This document shows, one piece after another, positions 1 to 5,625 of a DNA stretch of 6,205 bases. The stretch comes from Anaerolineae bacterium (GTDB lineage: Bacteria; Chloroflexota; Anaerolineae; DUEN01). Positions within the stretch are counted from its first letter, which is position 1; each line of letters opens with the position of its first letter. The position numbers and the translations under genes were made by a program. Below the pieces are notes generated by a model. That model saw only the letters and a list, made by a program, of their open reading frames with translations. It made no database searches and was not told the DNA's origin. Where the stretch lies: NCBI GenBank assembly GCA_021159845.1, contig JAGHDS010000454.1, positions 1 to 6,205 on the forward strand, given 5' to 3'.

Positions 1-1
1 G

Positions 2-328
2 ACGCTGGAGCGCCATGTGTACACCTTTACCCTGGCCGAATCTGTTGTGTTCACCGACGAATGGGATGGTTATGACCATATCATTCGCATCCATGCCACG
101 GTGGCCCATGGAGCGAAAGAATGGGCTCGAGATGATGACGGCGATGGCGTGCGGGATGTGCACGTGAACACAGTCGAAGGGATGTGGACGACAGTCCGTA
201 ACTTTCTACGTCCTTTCCGTGGTGCGCATAAGAAATACCTCGGTGCCTACGTTGCGATGTGCGAGTTCAGCATCAATTTGAAGCGAATTACGCCTGAGTT
301 CATCTCGGCCCTCGTCGCCTTGCACTAG
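2..328 (+). CDS. IS1595/ISXO2-like transposase, C-terminal part (5' end outside window)
   Basis: The frame is open to the left edge (first full codon at 2), so this is the tail of a longer gene; the GTG at 17 is internal and not a believable start. The 108 visible residues match the end of the DDE domain of ISXO2/IS1595-type transposases, which cut and rejoin insertion sequence ends. Seen: an acidic motif TDEWDGY (a likely catalytic Asp region), a histidine-rich stretch, then HVNTVEGMW, where this family carries its last catalytic residue, followed by basic FLRPFRGAHKKYL and an aromatic/Asn tail ending in CEFSINLKR. No stop or frameshift interrupts the visible part, so the copy may be intact. 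It runs toward the sdh operon and stops about 50 bp before the sdh promoter. Family level is fairly sure; the exact IS is not identified. Confidence 0.82.
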   Translation, partial: TLERHVYTFTLAESVVFTDEWDGYDHIIRIHATVAHGAKEWARDDDGDGVRDVHVNTVEGMWTTVRNFLRPFRGAHKKYLGAYVAMCEFSINLKRITPEFISALVALH

Positions 329-367
329 ATCTGGACATGAGCCTCGCACTTATGGGTAATCACCGCG
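329..367 (+). mobile_element. Probable right end of the insertion sequence
   Basis: IS1595-type elements usually end a few tens of bases after the transposase stop. Here that interval contains the 14-mer TGGGTAATCACCGC (353-366), which recurs exactly in inverted orientation at 5637-5650. This makes it a candidate terminal inverted repeat, reading inward as GCGGTGATTACCCA. The left end and any target duplication lie outside the window, so the boundary is an inference. The sdh -35 box starts about 10 bp outside this point. Confidence 0.4.
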
Positions 368-376
368 TTATATGTT

Positions 377-405
377 TTGACCGATCATGGGCATTGTCGT
401 ATAAT
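377..405 (+). promoter_or_regulatory. Sigma-70-type promoter for the sdh operon
   Basis: A TTGACC -35 box (377-382), a 17-nt spacer and a perfect TATAAT -10 box (400-405). Transcription should start near 412, giving a leader of about 197 nt before sdhC. No other plus-strand promoter of this quality is apparent between the transposase and sdhC. The box arrangement matches the promoter upstream of the deformylase gene. Confidence 0.75.
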
Positions 406-419
406 TTTGTCAATAGCAC

Positions 420-448
420 ACGAGGCGAGATGGATCCAGTCGCCTCGT
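420..448 (+). other. Leader hairpin in the sdh 5' UTR
   Basis: ACGAGGCGA (420-428) pairs perfectly with TCGCCTCGT (440-448), a 9-bp GC-rich stem. The loop contains the palindrome TGGATCCA (431-438). It lies immediately after the predicted start point. No run of T follows it, so it does not look like an intrinsic terminator; it could stabilise the 5' end of the transcript or mask the ribosome binding site of the 430-495 leader ORF. Confidence 0.5.
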
Positions 449-495
449 CACTCTATCTTCCCCTTATCACTGGTTGTTACCCTTGGAGTCTCTAG
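430..495 (+). CDS. Possible 21-codon leader ORF upstream of sdhC
   Basis: ATG at 430 with GAGG at 422-425, four bases upstream, opens a 21-residue frame that starts MDPVASSLY and stops at TAG 493-495. It lies wholly inside the predicted sdh leader. Its last third covers GTTACCCT (476-483), which can pair with AGGGTAAC (514-521), so its translation could change downstream folding. The peptide has no run of a single amino acid and the start is partly inside the 420-448 stem. It may simply be a chance ORF. Confidence 0.2.
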   Translation: MDPVASSLYLPLITGCYPWSL

Positions 496-541
496 CCCCC
501 CCACTGGAGAGCGAGGGTAACCACAGCTGATTACCCTGTGG
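476..541 (+). promoter_or_regulatory. Alternative-pairing segment in the sdh leader
   Basis: AGGGTAAC (514-521) is complementary to GTTACCCT upstream (476-483), and its first seven bases are complementary to TTACCCT downstream (531-537). A third stem, CCACAG (521-526) with CTGTGG (536-541), competes with the downstream pairing. These pairings exclude each other, a layout seen in attenuators and riboswitches. No T-run follows, and I do not recognise any known riboswitch class. Confidence 0.3.
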
Positions 542-608
542 ATAGTTATGAACATATCACAAATTCCTCTTTCAACCTTCTATCGCCTGCCATGTTAAGG
601 AGGTACAG

Positions 609-995
609 ATGAGCCTTGATGGGAGTGTCGGATTGCAGTGGCTCAGATACAGGGGTGGAGGGACCATGTTGGCATGGCTCCTTCACCGGCTGACCGGCCT
701 TGGCATCGTGCTTTTCGTCGGCACCCACGTGATTGCTGCCTTTTTCCTCCAGCAACTAGGCAGCGATCTGGCCATTACCATCACTGCGATCTACGAGTCG
801 TGGGCTTTTCAAGTAATCGTGTACTTCTGTGTCATCTACCATGTTATCAACGGATTACGCATCATCATCCTGGATTTGTGGCCACAGCTGCTGGAATATC
901 AACACGAAGCGATCTGGCTGCAGTGGTTCATCATCATACCTATTTATGGGCTGAGCATTTTCGTGCTGATCCAGCATGGGCTTATCGGCGGATAG
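609..995 (+). CDS. sdhC: Succinate dehydrogenase, cytochrome b556 membrane anchor subunit C
   Basis: One of two membrane anchors that hold the SdhAB catalytic part of complex II to the cytoplasmic membrane and form the quinone and heme b site. The 128 residues carry three hydrophobic segments (about 24-49, 65-90, 102-125). The HRLTG motif (H26, R27) at the first helix corresponds to the E. coli SdhC HRVSG quinone-site motif. H78 in YHVINGLR fits the H-x3-G-x-R signature of the axial heme ligand, with D89 further on. The start at 609 is supported by AAGGAGG at 597-603, five bases upstream. It is the first gene of sdhCDAB and ends 25 bp before sdhD. Length is typical of the family. Confidence 0.93.
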   Translation: MSLDGSVGLQWLRYRGGGTMLAWLLHRLTGLGIVLFVGTHVIAAFFLQQLGSDLAITITAIYESWAFQVIVYFCVIYHVINGLRIIILDLWPQLLEYQHEAIWLQWFIIIPIYGLSIFVLIQHGLIGG

Positions 996-1020
996 CCAGG
1001 CATGGGAAGGGAGTCGGATT

Positions 1021-1449
1021 ATGCTATTACGATCTCGTCAGGTCCCCCAATTAGGCTGGAATCTCGAATACATCATGTGGATCTTCATGCGCATCTCCGG
1101 TTTGGCGATGGCCTTTCTGGGAGCGACTGGGATGGCTCTCGCTTTTCTCATGGGTGCCCGCACGCAGATGGATCTCCCCACCCTGATGCGCTGGTCCTTC
1201 TTCCCTAACCCCAATCATGTTGTCAACAGCAATATCCCCGACGTCACCCAAGGATGGGCTAATGGCTTCTGGCAAGTCATGGAGATCCTGATCATCTCCT
1301 TTGCCGCCACTCATGGCTTCAACGGGGTGCGCATGGTGATCGAGGACTACATTGATCATTCCTTATGGCGGCCATTCTTACGAGGAGTCCTCTTCGCGCT
1401 TTGGCTGTTCTCCCTCCTCGTCGCCATCTATGTGATCTTAGCTTCCTGA
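1021..1449 (+). CDS. sdhD: Succinate dehydrogenase, hydrophobic membrane anchor subunit D
   Basis: Second membrane anchor of complex II, pairing with SdhC. I chose ATG 1021 (142 residues) because a GGAAGGGAG purine stretch lies just upstream (1004-1012). The in-frame ATG at 976 would overlap sdhC by 20 bp and has no evident binding site. Hydrophobic segments lie at about 22-46, 85-106 and 118-140. H98 in THGFNGVR repeats the H-x3-G-x-R signature of SdhC, so it is the likely second axial heme ligand, followed by E108-D109-Y110. RISG (24-27) mirrors HRLTG of SdhC, suggesting a shared fold. The loop between helices 1 and 2 is fairly long (about 47-82, rich in Pro and Asn). The family is recognised from context plus these motifs. 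Confidence 0.9.
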   Translation: MLLRSRQVPQLGWNLEYIMWIFMRISGLAMAFLGATGMALAFLMGARTQMDLPTLMRWSFFPNPNHVVNSNIPDVTQGWANGFWQVMEILIISFAATHGFNGVRMVIEDYIDHSLWRPFLRGVLFALWLFSLLVAIYVILAS

Positions 1450-1486
1450 CCACATATACATAAGCCAATGAAAGCGGAGCAGTCTT

Positions 1487-3277
1487 ATGAAAACACATCG
1501 GTACGAGGTTGTCGTCGTCGGCGCCGGCGGTGCTGGGCTGATGGCTGCTCTACAAGCATCGCGACGGGCCGCCACCGCTGTGCTCAGCAAGCTTTATCCG
1601 ATACGCTCCCATACTGGTGCAGCGCAAGGCGGCATTGGAGCCGCCCTTGGGAATCTCGAGGAAGATAGCCCAGAGTGGCACACCTATGATACCGTCAAAG
1701 GCAGCGATTATCTAGGGGATCAGGACGCGATCGAATTCATGTGTCACGAGGCTGTGGAAACCGTGTACGAGCTGGAGCACATGGGGCTGCCATTCTCCCG
1801 CACCCCCGACGGCCGTATCGCTCAGAGGCGCTTTGGTGGTCACACGAATAATATCACCGGAAAGCCTGTCCAGCGTGCCTGTTATGCAGCGGACCGCACC
1901 GGGCACATGATCCTGCAAACTCTGTATCAGCAGTGCATCAAGCGAAACGTTACCTTCTTTGATGAGTTCCAAGTGCTGGACCTGATCGTCGTGAATGGCG
2001 CGGCGGCTGGCGTCGTGGCCATCGAGCTGGCAACGGGCGAACTGCATGTCTTCCACGCCAAGGCCGTGATCTTCGCCACAGGCGGGTATGGTCGGATGTG
2101 GGAGATTACCTCTAATGCTTATGCTTATACCGGCGATGGTATCGCCGTCGCGCTGCGCCGGGGAATCCCGGCTGAGGACCTGGAATTCTTCCAATTTCAT
2201 CCTACGGGCATTTATAAGCTGGGCATTCTCATCACCGAGGGAGTGCGCGGTGAGGGAGGCGTGCTCATTAACGATCTCGGAGAGCGTTTCATGGAGCGAT
2301 ACGCACCCCATGTGAAAGATCTGGCGTCCCGAGATGTGGTCAGCCGGGCCATGTACATTGAGATGAGGGAGGGACGCGGTATCGGCGGGCAACGCTACCT
2401 GTATCTGGATGTCCGACCGGAGACGGTGAACAAGTACGCCGCCATCGACGGGCGTACGAACCCGGATGGTTCCCCATATCAGGTGACGGCGGATGATATC
2501 ATGGCCAAGCTACCTGAGATCATAGATTTCTGCCGTACCTATATGGGCGTGGACCCGGTTACGGAGCCGATGCCAGTCCAACCTACTGCCCACTACGCTA
2601 TGGGCGGGATTCCGACCAACATACGCACCGAGGTCGTGATCGACGAGCAGAACACGGTCATGCCCGGCCTATACGCTGCCGGCGAGACAGCGTGTGTATC
2701 CGTTCACGGGGCCAATCGTCTGGGCACGAACTCCCTGGTAGATATTATCGTCTTCGGAAGACACGCGGGCATCAACGCTGCCGAGTTCGCGCGCGGGGCC
2801 AGCTTTCAGCCTTTACCCTCCGACGCGGCTGACTTCGCCCGCCAGCAGCTTGACAGGTTGCTTAATTCCAAGGGCAAGGAACGTCCAATCGAGATCGCCA
2901 ACGAGATGAAGCACACTATGTTCGATCTGGTGGGCGTCTTCCGCACGGAGGAGAGCATGCAGCAGGCGTTAGAGAAGATTCGGGAGCTGAAAGAGCGCTA
3001 CGCCTACATACAGCTCCACGATCACGGCAAGATATTCAACACGGAACTCCTCACCGCCTGGGAGCTCGGCAACCTGCTCGACCTGGCCGAGGTGACGACC
3101 GTATCCGCTCTGGCCCGCAAGGAGAGCCGCGGGGCACACTCTCGCGAGGACTACCCCGAACGTGATGATGAGCACTGGCTCAAGCATACGCTAGCGTGGC
3201 TGGATGAGGATGGGGTCCGGCTGGGTTACAAGCCAGTTGTGATCACGAAGTACGAGCCCAAGGAACGGGTATACTGA
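1487..3277 (+). CDS. sdhA: Succinate dehydrogenase flavoprotein subunit A
   Basis: Catalytic subunit that oxidises succinate to fumarate and passes electrons through covalent FAD to SdhB. At 596 residues it has normal length. Seen: the dinucleotide-binding VGAGGAG at 11-17; RSHTGAAQGG, where H42 is the expected covalent FAD attachment site; substrate-site H238 in HPTG; T250-E251 in TEGVRGEGG; R282 in SRDVVSR (equivalent to E. coli R286); H369 in TAHYAMGG; and R411 in GANRLGTNSL. The C-terminal helical and capping region (NTELLTAWELGNLLDLAE, SRGAHSREDYPERDD) is intact. GCGGAG at 1474-1479 supports the start. The gene starts 37 bp after sdhD and stops 12 bp before sdhB. A fumarate reductase cannot be excluded from this subunit alone, but the two-anchor operon favours succinate oxidation. 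Confidence 0.97.
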   Translation: MKTHRYEVVVVGAGGAGLMAALQASRRAATAVLSKLYPIRSHTGAAQGGIGAALGNLEEDSPEWHTYDTVKGSDYLGDQDAIEFMCHEAVETVYELEHMGLPFSRTPDGRIAQRRFGGHTNNITGKPVQRACYAADRTGHMILQTLYQQCIKRNVTFFDEFQVLDLIVVNGAAAGVVAIELATGELHVFHAKAVIFATGGYGRMWEITSNAYAYTGDGIAVALRRGIPAEDLEFFQFHPTGIYKLGILITEGVRGEGGVLINDLGERFMERYAPHVKDLASRDVVSRAMYIEMREGRGIGGQRYLYLDVRPETVNKYAAIDGRTNPDGSPYQVTADDIMAKLPEIIDFCRTYMGVDPVTEPMPVQPTAHYAMGGIPTNIRTEVVIDEQNTVMPGLYAAGETACVSVHGANRLGTNSLVDIIVFGRHAGINAAEFARGASFQPLPSDAADFARQQLDRLLNSKGKERPIEIANEMKHTMFDLVGVFRTEESMQQALEKIRELKERYAYIQLHDHGKIFNTELLTAWELGNLLDLAEVTTVSALARKESRGAHSREDYPERDDEHWLKHTLAWLDEDGVRLGYKPVVITKYEPKERVY

Positions 3278-3289
3278 CGAGGGAAGACC

Positions 3290-3994
3290 ATGCAAGTCAC
3301 AGTGAAAATCCTGCGCTATAACCCTGAGAAGGACGAAAAGCAGCACTACGAGAGCTACCAGGTGGAGGCCGACCCCACCGATCGCGTATTGGACTTACTG
3401 GAGAAGATTAAAGGATACCAGGATGGCACCCTTGCATTTCGTCGATCCTGCGCCCACGGCATCTGCGGCTCCTGCGCAATGCGGATCAATGGTCGCAATC
3501 GACTCGCCTGTAAGACCCTGGTTCAGGATTTGAATACGACGAAAATCACCGTTGAGCCACTCCTCGGGCTGAGGGTGATCAAAGACCTGGTCGTGGATAT
3601 GGAGATCTTCTTCGAGCATTACCGAGCTGTGAAGCCTTACTTCGTCAACGACGAGCCTCCGCCGGAGAAAGAGCGGCTGCAAAGTCCAGAGGAACGTGAG
3701 CGATTTGATGACACGACCAAATGCATCCTGTGCGGCGCATGTACCACTTCTTGCCCATCCTTCTGGGCGAATAGGAACTATCTAGGACCAGCCGCCATCG
3801 TAGCCGCTCATCGTTTCATCTTCGATAGTCGTGATCGAGCCGCCGCCGAGCGGTTAAAGATCCTTAGCGACCATTTCGGTGTGTATCATTGCCACACGAT
3901 CTACAACTGCACGGACGCCTGTCCGCGTGGCATTCAAGTTACCAAAGCCATTGGCGAGGTGAAGAAAGCCATCATGACAGGTAGTCTGGATTGA
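3290..3994 (+). CDS. sdhB: Succinate dehydrogenase iron-sulfur subunit B
   Basis: Carries electrons from the SdhA flavin to quinone through three clusters. The 234 residues hold an N-terminal ferredoxin-like domain with [2Fe-2S] ligands C54, C59, C62 and C74 (SCAHGICGSC, LAC) and a C-terminal helical domain. By spacing against E. coli, C145, C148, C151 and C211 bind [4Fe-4S], while C155, C201 and C207 bind [3Fe-4S]. All eleven cysteines are present. Quinone-site W159 is kept in CPSFWAN, but the next residue is Ala (A160) where E. coli has W164. GAGGGAAG just before ATG 3290 serves as the ribosome binding site. Last gene of the operon, followed by a terminator. Confidence 0.97.
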   Translation: MQVTVKILRYNPEKDEKQHYESYQVEADPTDRVLDLLEKIKGYQDGTLAFRRSCAHGICGSCAMRINGRNRLACKTLVQDLNTTKITVEPLLGLRVIKDLVVDMEIFFEHYRAVKPYFVNDEPPPEKERLQSPEERERFDDTTKCILCGACTTSCPSFWANRNYLGPAAIVAAHRFIFDSRDRAAAERLKILSDHFGVYHCHTIYNCTDACPRGIQVTKAIGEVKKAIMTGSLD

Positions 3995-4034
3995 TCCTGG
4001 CACGAAAGAAAGGCCCCCCACCCAACAGAACGCG

Positions 4035-4050
4035 CCACAAAAATTTGTGG
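4035..4050. repeat. Perfect inverted repeat between sdhB and the terminator
   Basis: CCACAAA (4035-4041) and TTTGTGG (4044-4050) are exact complements around AA. It is AT-centred and short-looped, so it is a poor terminator stem but a reasonable dyad for a DNA-binding protein or an accessory 3' hairpin. It sits 41 bp after the sdhB stop. Confidence 0.35.
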
Positions 4051-4067
4051 ACCTGTCCCAAGTAACG

Positions 4068-4108
4068 AAGCCCTCCGAATCTCTACAGAGATCGGAGGGG
4101 CTTTTGTT
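4068..4108 (+). terminator. Intrinsic terminator of the sdh operon
   Basis: The arm starting AAGCCCTCCGA at 4068 pairs with the arm ending TCGGAGGGGCTT, giving about 15 pairs with one bulged base on each side and a TACA loop near 4084-4087. TTTTGTT follows on the plus strand. On the minus strand the 3' flank is only TTCGTT, so it may also weakly end the converging PDZ gene, whose stop is at 4131. Confidence 0.85.
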
Positions 4109-4130
4109 ATGGGCGCACCCCGTTCATTTG

Positions 4131-4619
4131 TCAATCTCGCGGCGGCATAATGAGGATGGGTACATAGTGCACTCCTAGAAAAGCCCGAGAGGGATCCTCC
4201 GGATGTTTCCCCAGTGCGAGCCCGATCGTCATCTTGCGATTGCCGCGGATAATCGTGATCTCCACCTTATCCCCAGGCTGGTGCATTCCGATCAGATCGC
4301 CCAAGGTCCGATCCGGGGTCATCGGTTGCCCATCAACTGCTATGATTAAATCGCCAGGACGCAGGCCAGCCCCGTCAGCGGGGGAATCGGGCTGGACTTC
4401 CTGGATGAGTGCGGCCCCCACAGCCTGCCGCGAGGGGGAAGGTGTCCGAAAAGGCAAGGAAGGAACACCGCCGGAGATCGCGGCAGGCTGCGAGCGCATC
4501 GCGATGAAAGCCACAACACCCCCTGCGAGAGCCCCCGCGCACAGGCTCAACAGAATTCCTACGGCAACAATCACAGCAACGATCACATATGTTCGCTGAC
4601 CCTGAGAAGTATCATTCAT
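4131..4619 (-). CDS. Membrane-anchored single-PDZ-domain protein
   Basis: The 162-residue protein has a short polar N terminus, one long hydrophobic segment (about 11-41), a Pro/Ser-rich linker (44-65) and a PDZ domain of the HtrA/DegP type (about 67-136). The core includes the DSPADGAGLRPGDLIIAVDG stretch (78-97), typical of these domains. No protease domain is present, so it would act as a tethered peptide-binding or scaffold module, probably on the outer face of the membrane. The last part, RAFLGVHYVP (145-154), resembles the opening strand of another PDZ domain but stops soon after. I chose the start at 4619 because GGAGG (4625-4629) lies five bases upstream; an in-frame ATG at 4631 would place that site inside the gene. 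Function and partner are unknown. Confidence 0.82.
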   Translation of the reverse strand: MNDTSQGQRTYVIVAVIVAVGILLSLCAGALAGGVVAFIAMRSQPAAISGGVPSLPFRTPSPSRQAVGAALIQEVQPDSPADGAGLRPGDLIIAVDGQPMTPDRTLGDLIGMHQPGDKVEITIIRGNRKMTIGLALGKHPEDPSRAFLGVHYVPILIMPPRD

Positions 4620-4785
4620 GAGGTCCTCCATGATAAGCTCAACATCTGCCCGTGAAGTCCCATCCCCAGCCCGTCAGGCGGCCGTGCAGCCCACCTAAGG
4701 AGCACGATCCGCCATCGCAGCGCAGCGGACGCTCGAGACCTAAGTCCGCGCATCACGCTATGAATTGCATAACACACCCCAAGAG

Positions 4786-4818
4786 ATCATAAAGGCGTCA
4801 GATTAAGGAAACATTAAG
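4786..4818 (-). promoter_or_regulatory. Candidate activator-dependent promoter of the PDZ gene
   Basis: On the minus strand two copies of CTTAAT (plus-strand ATTAAG at 4802-4807 and 4813-4818) are spaced exactly 11 bp apart. A TATGAT -10-like box (4786-4791) follows 10 bp later, with no good -35 hexamer. Direct half-sites at one helical turn that replace the -35 box are the usual layout for OmpR/PhoB-family response regulators. The leader to 4619 would be about 160 nt and contains a small dyad (GCGGAC 4725-4730 with GTCCGC 4744-4749). Confidence 0.3.
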
Positions 4819-4852
4819 CCCCCGGCTCCCCACCACATTCTATCACACAACG

Positions 4853-4881
4853 AAAAAGACGGAGCTAAAGATAGCTCCGTC
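4853..4881 (-). terminator. Intrinsic terminator of the cold-shock/RRM operon
   Basis: A perfect 10-bp stem (GACGGAGCTA 4858-4867 with TAGCTCCGTC 4872-4881) with a four-base loop. On the minus strand it is followed directly by five T (plus-strand A 4853-4857). It lies 24 bp beyond the RRM gene stop. Confidence 0.9.
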
Positions 4882-4904
4882 TCTATGTTCACGGTGTATG
4901 CCAG

Positions 4905-5198
4905 CTAACGTGACCGAAAAGAGCTGTCGCGCCTACCCCCGCCACGTCGCTCGCGCGGCCGAGCCTCGTTGACACGCAGATCGCGGTTTTGGAAGCTCAT
5001 GCCATCAAACATGCTAATGGCCTTCTCCGCTTCCTCCGCCGTTTCCATCTCAACGAAGGCAAACCCTCGCGAGCGGCCGGTATCGCGATCCCGTACAACC
5101 TCAGCGCTGACCACACCACCTGCGGCACTGAACAAGTCCCACAGATCGCTGTCCGTAGCGCCGTATGCCAAATTTCCTACATACAACCTAGTTCCCAT
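4905..5198 (-). CDS. Small RNA-binding protein with one RRM domain
   Basis: The 97-residue protein is essentially one RNA recognition motif followed by a basic Arg/Gly-rich tail. Seen: RNP2 LYVGNL at 5-10 and RNP1 RGFAFVEM at 44-51, with the aromatic residues used for stacking on RNA bases, then a tail with RERRGGGRRD and FRSR. This matches the bacterial Rbp-type RRM proteins known from cyanobacteria, several of which are cold-induced. The frame is open upstream to GTG 5252, but ATG 5198 is preferred: the RRM begins right after it and GAGGAG lies about 11 bases upstream. It starts 53 bp after the cold-shock gene on the same strand, with no terminator between, so the two are probably co-transcribed. 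RNA targets cannot be read from the sequence. Confidence 0.9.
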   Translation of the reverse strand: MGTRLYVGNLAYGATDSDLWDLFSAAGGVVSAEVVRDRDTGRSRGFAFVEMETAEEAEKAISMFDGMSFQNRDLRVNEARPRERRGGGRRDSSFRSR

Positions 5199-5251
5199 GT
5201 TGTTGGCCACTCCTCGATGTGCTGGGCCTGACAGCCTCGGGCTCAGCATCA

Positions 5252-5461
5252 CTAAATCCGCACGACGTTGGCTGCATGGGCACCCTTAGGCCCCATCTCG
5301 ATCTCAAATTCTACCTTGTCTCCCTCCTCTAAAGAGCGGAAGCCGTCCATCTTGATGGCGCTGTAATGGACGAAGACGTCCTCGCCACCCTCACGGGTAA
5401 TAAACCCGTATCCCTTGGCCGCATTGAACCACTTAACTGTACCGACGATGCGCTCACTCAT
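5252..5461 (-). CDS. Cold-shock domain protein (CspA family)
   Basis: A 69-residue single OB-fold protein that binds single-stranded RNA or DNA and keeps transcripts unfolded, acting as an RNA chaperone or antiterminator. Seen: GTVKWFN at 7-13, RNP1 KGYGFI at 16-21, RNP2 VFVHYSAI at 29-36, and the usual C-terminal GPKGAHAANV. Length is standard. GAGGAGA lies about seven bases before ATG 5461. First gene of the pair with the RRM gene; its TAG stop shares one base with an alternative GTG start of that frame. A near-consensus promoter and a structured leader of about 127 nt precede it. Cold induction is typical of some but not all family members and is not proven here. Confidence 0.95.
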   Translation of the reverse strand: MSERIVGTVKWFNAAKGYGFITREGGEDVFVHYSAIKMDGFRSLEEGDKVEFEIEMGPKGAHAANVVRI

Positions 5462-5520
5462 TGCTGCATCTCCTCATAAAGATTCTGTAGGTGAGGCTCC
5501 GTCGCGGCCCTGTACAAGAA

Positions 5521-5548
5521 CGCCGTCAGGCGGGTTCGCCTGACGGCG
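5521..5548 (-). promoter_or_regulatory. Perfect hairpin in the cold-shock gene leader
   Basis: CGCCGTCAGGCG (5521-5532) and CGCCTGACGGCG (5537-5548) form an uninterrupted 12-bp GC-rich stem with a four-base loop. It is inside the predicted leader, about 40 nt after the start point and 60 nt before the ATG. On the minus strand the stem is followed by TTCTTGT, a weak T-tract, so it may act as a leaky attenuator as well as a structural element. Confidence 0.65.
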
Positions 5549-5594
5549 TATGTACTTACGTCCGAAACAGGTGCAACCTTCTACCTACACTCTA

Positions 5595-5623
5595 ACTATA
5601 CCACATACATCGAATCTTGTCAA
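5595..5623 (-). promoter_or_regulatory. Near-consensus sigma-70 promoter of the cold-shock/RRM operon
   Basis: Read on the minus strand: TTGACA -35 (5618-5623), a 17-nt spacer and TATAGT -10 (5595-5600). The start point should lie near 5588, giving a leader of about 127 nt. The first copy of the 12-nt direct repeat begins 3 bp upstream of the -35 box, at 5626. Confidence 0.82.
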
Positions 5624-5625
5624 AT

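Noticed and set aside
976..1020. Upstream ATG 976 as the sdhD start
   Set aside because: It would overlap sdhC and add 15 polar residues not expected in the family; ATG 1021 has a better ribosome binding site.
638..1054. Plus-strand open frame overlapping sdhC
   Set aside because: Out-of-frame shadow of sdhC, with low-complexity His/Arg/Pro-rich translation and no ribosome binding site.
1712..2392. 226-codon minus-strand open frame inside sdhA
   Set aside because: It lies entirely antisense to a well-conserved gene and shows no recognisable motif; it is a product of codon composition.
4234..4599. 121-codon plus-strand frame opposite the PDZ gene
   Set aside because: Antisense shadow; the minus-strand frame has a clear PDZ domain, a membrane segment and a ribosome binding site.
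4670..4680. CCGTCAGGCGG shared with the cold-shock leader hairpin
   Set aside because: An 11-nt GC-rich match without the second arm is expected by chance in a window of this size.
5199..5252. N-terminal extension of the RRM protein from GTG 5252 or ATG 5249
   Set aside because: No ribosome binding site precedes these starts and the 18 extra residues are not part of the RRM fold; ATG 5198 with GAGGAG upstream fits better. Translational coupling with the csp stop remains a minor possibility.
4969..5289. Plus-strand frames opposite the RRM gene
   Set aside because: Antisense to a protein with intact RNP1 and RNP2 motifs; no independent support.
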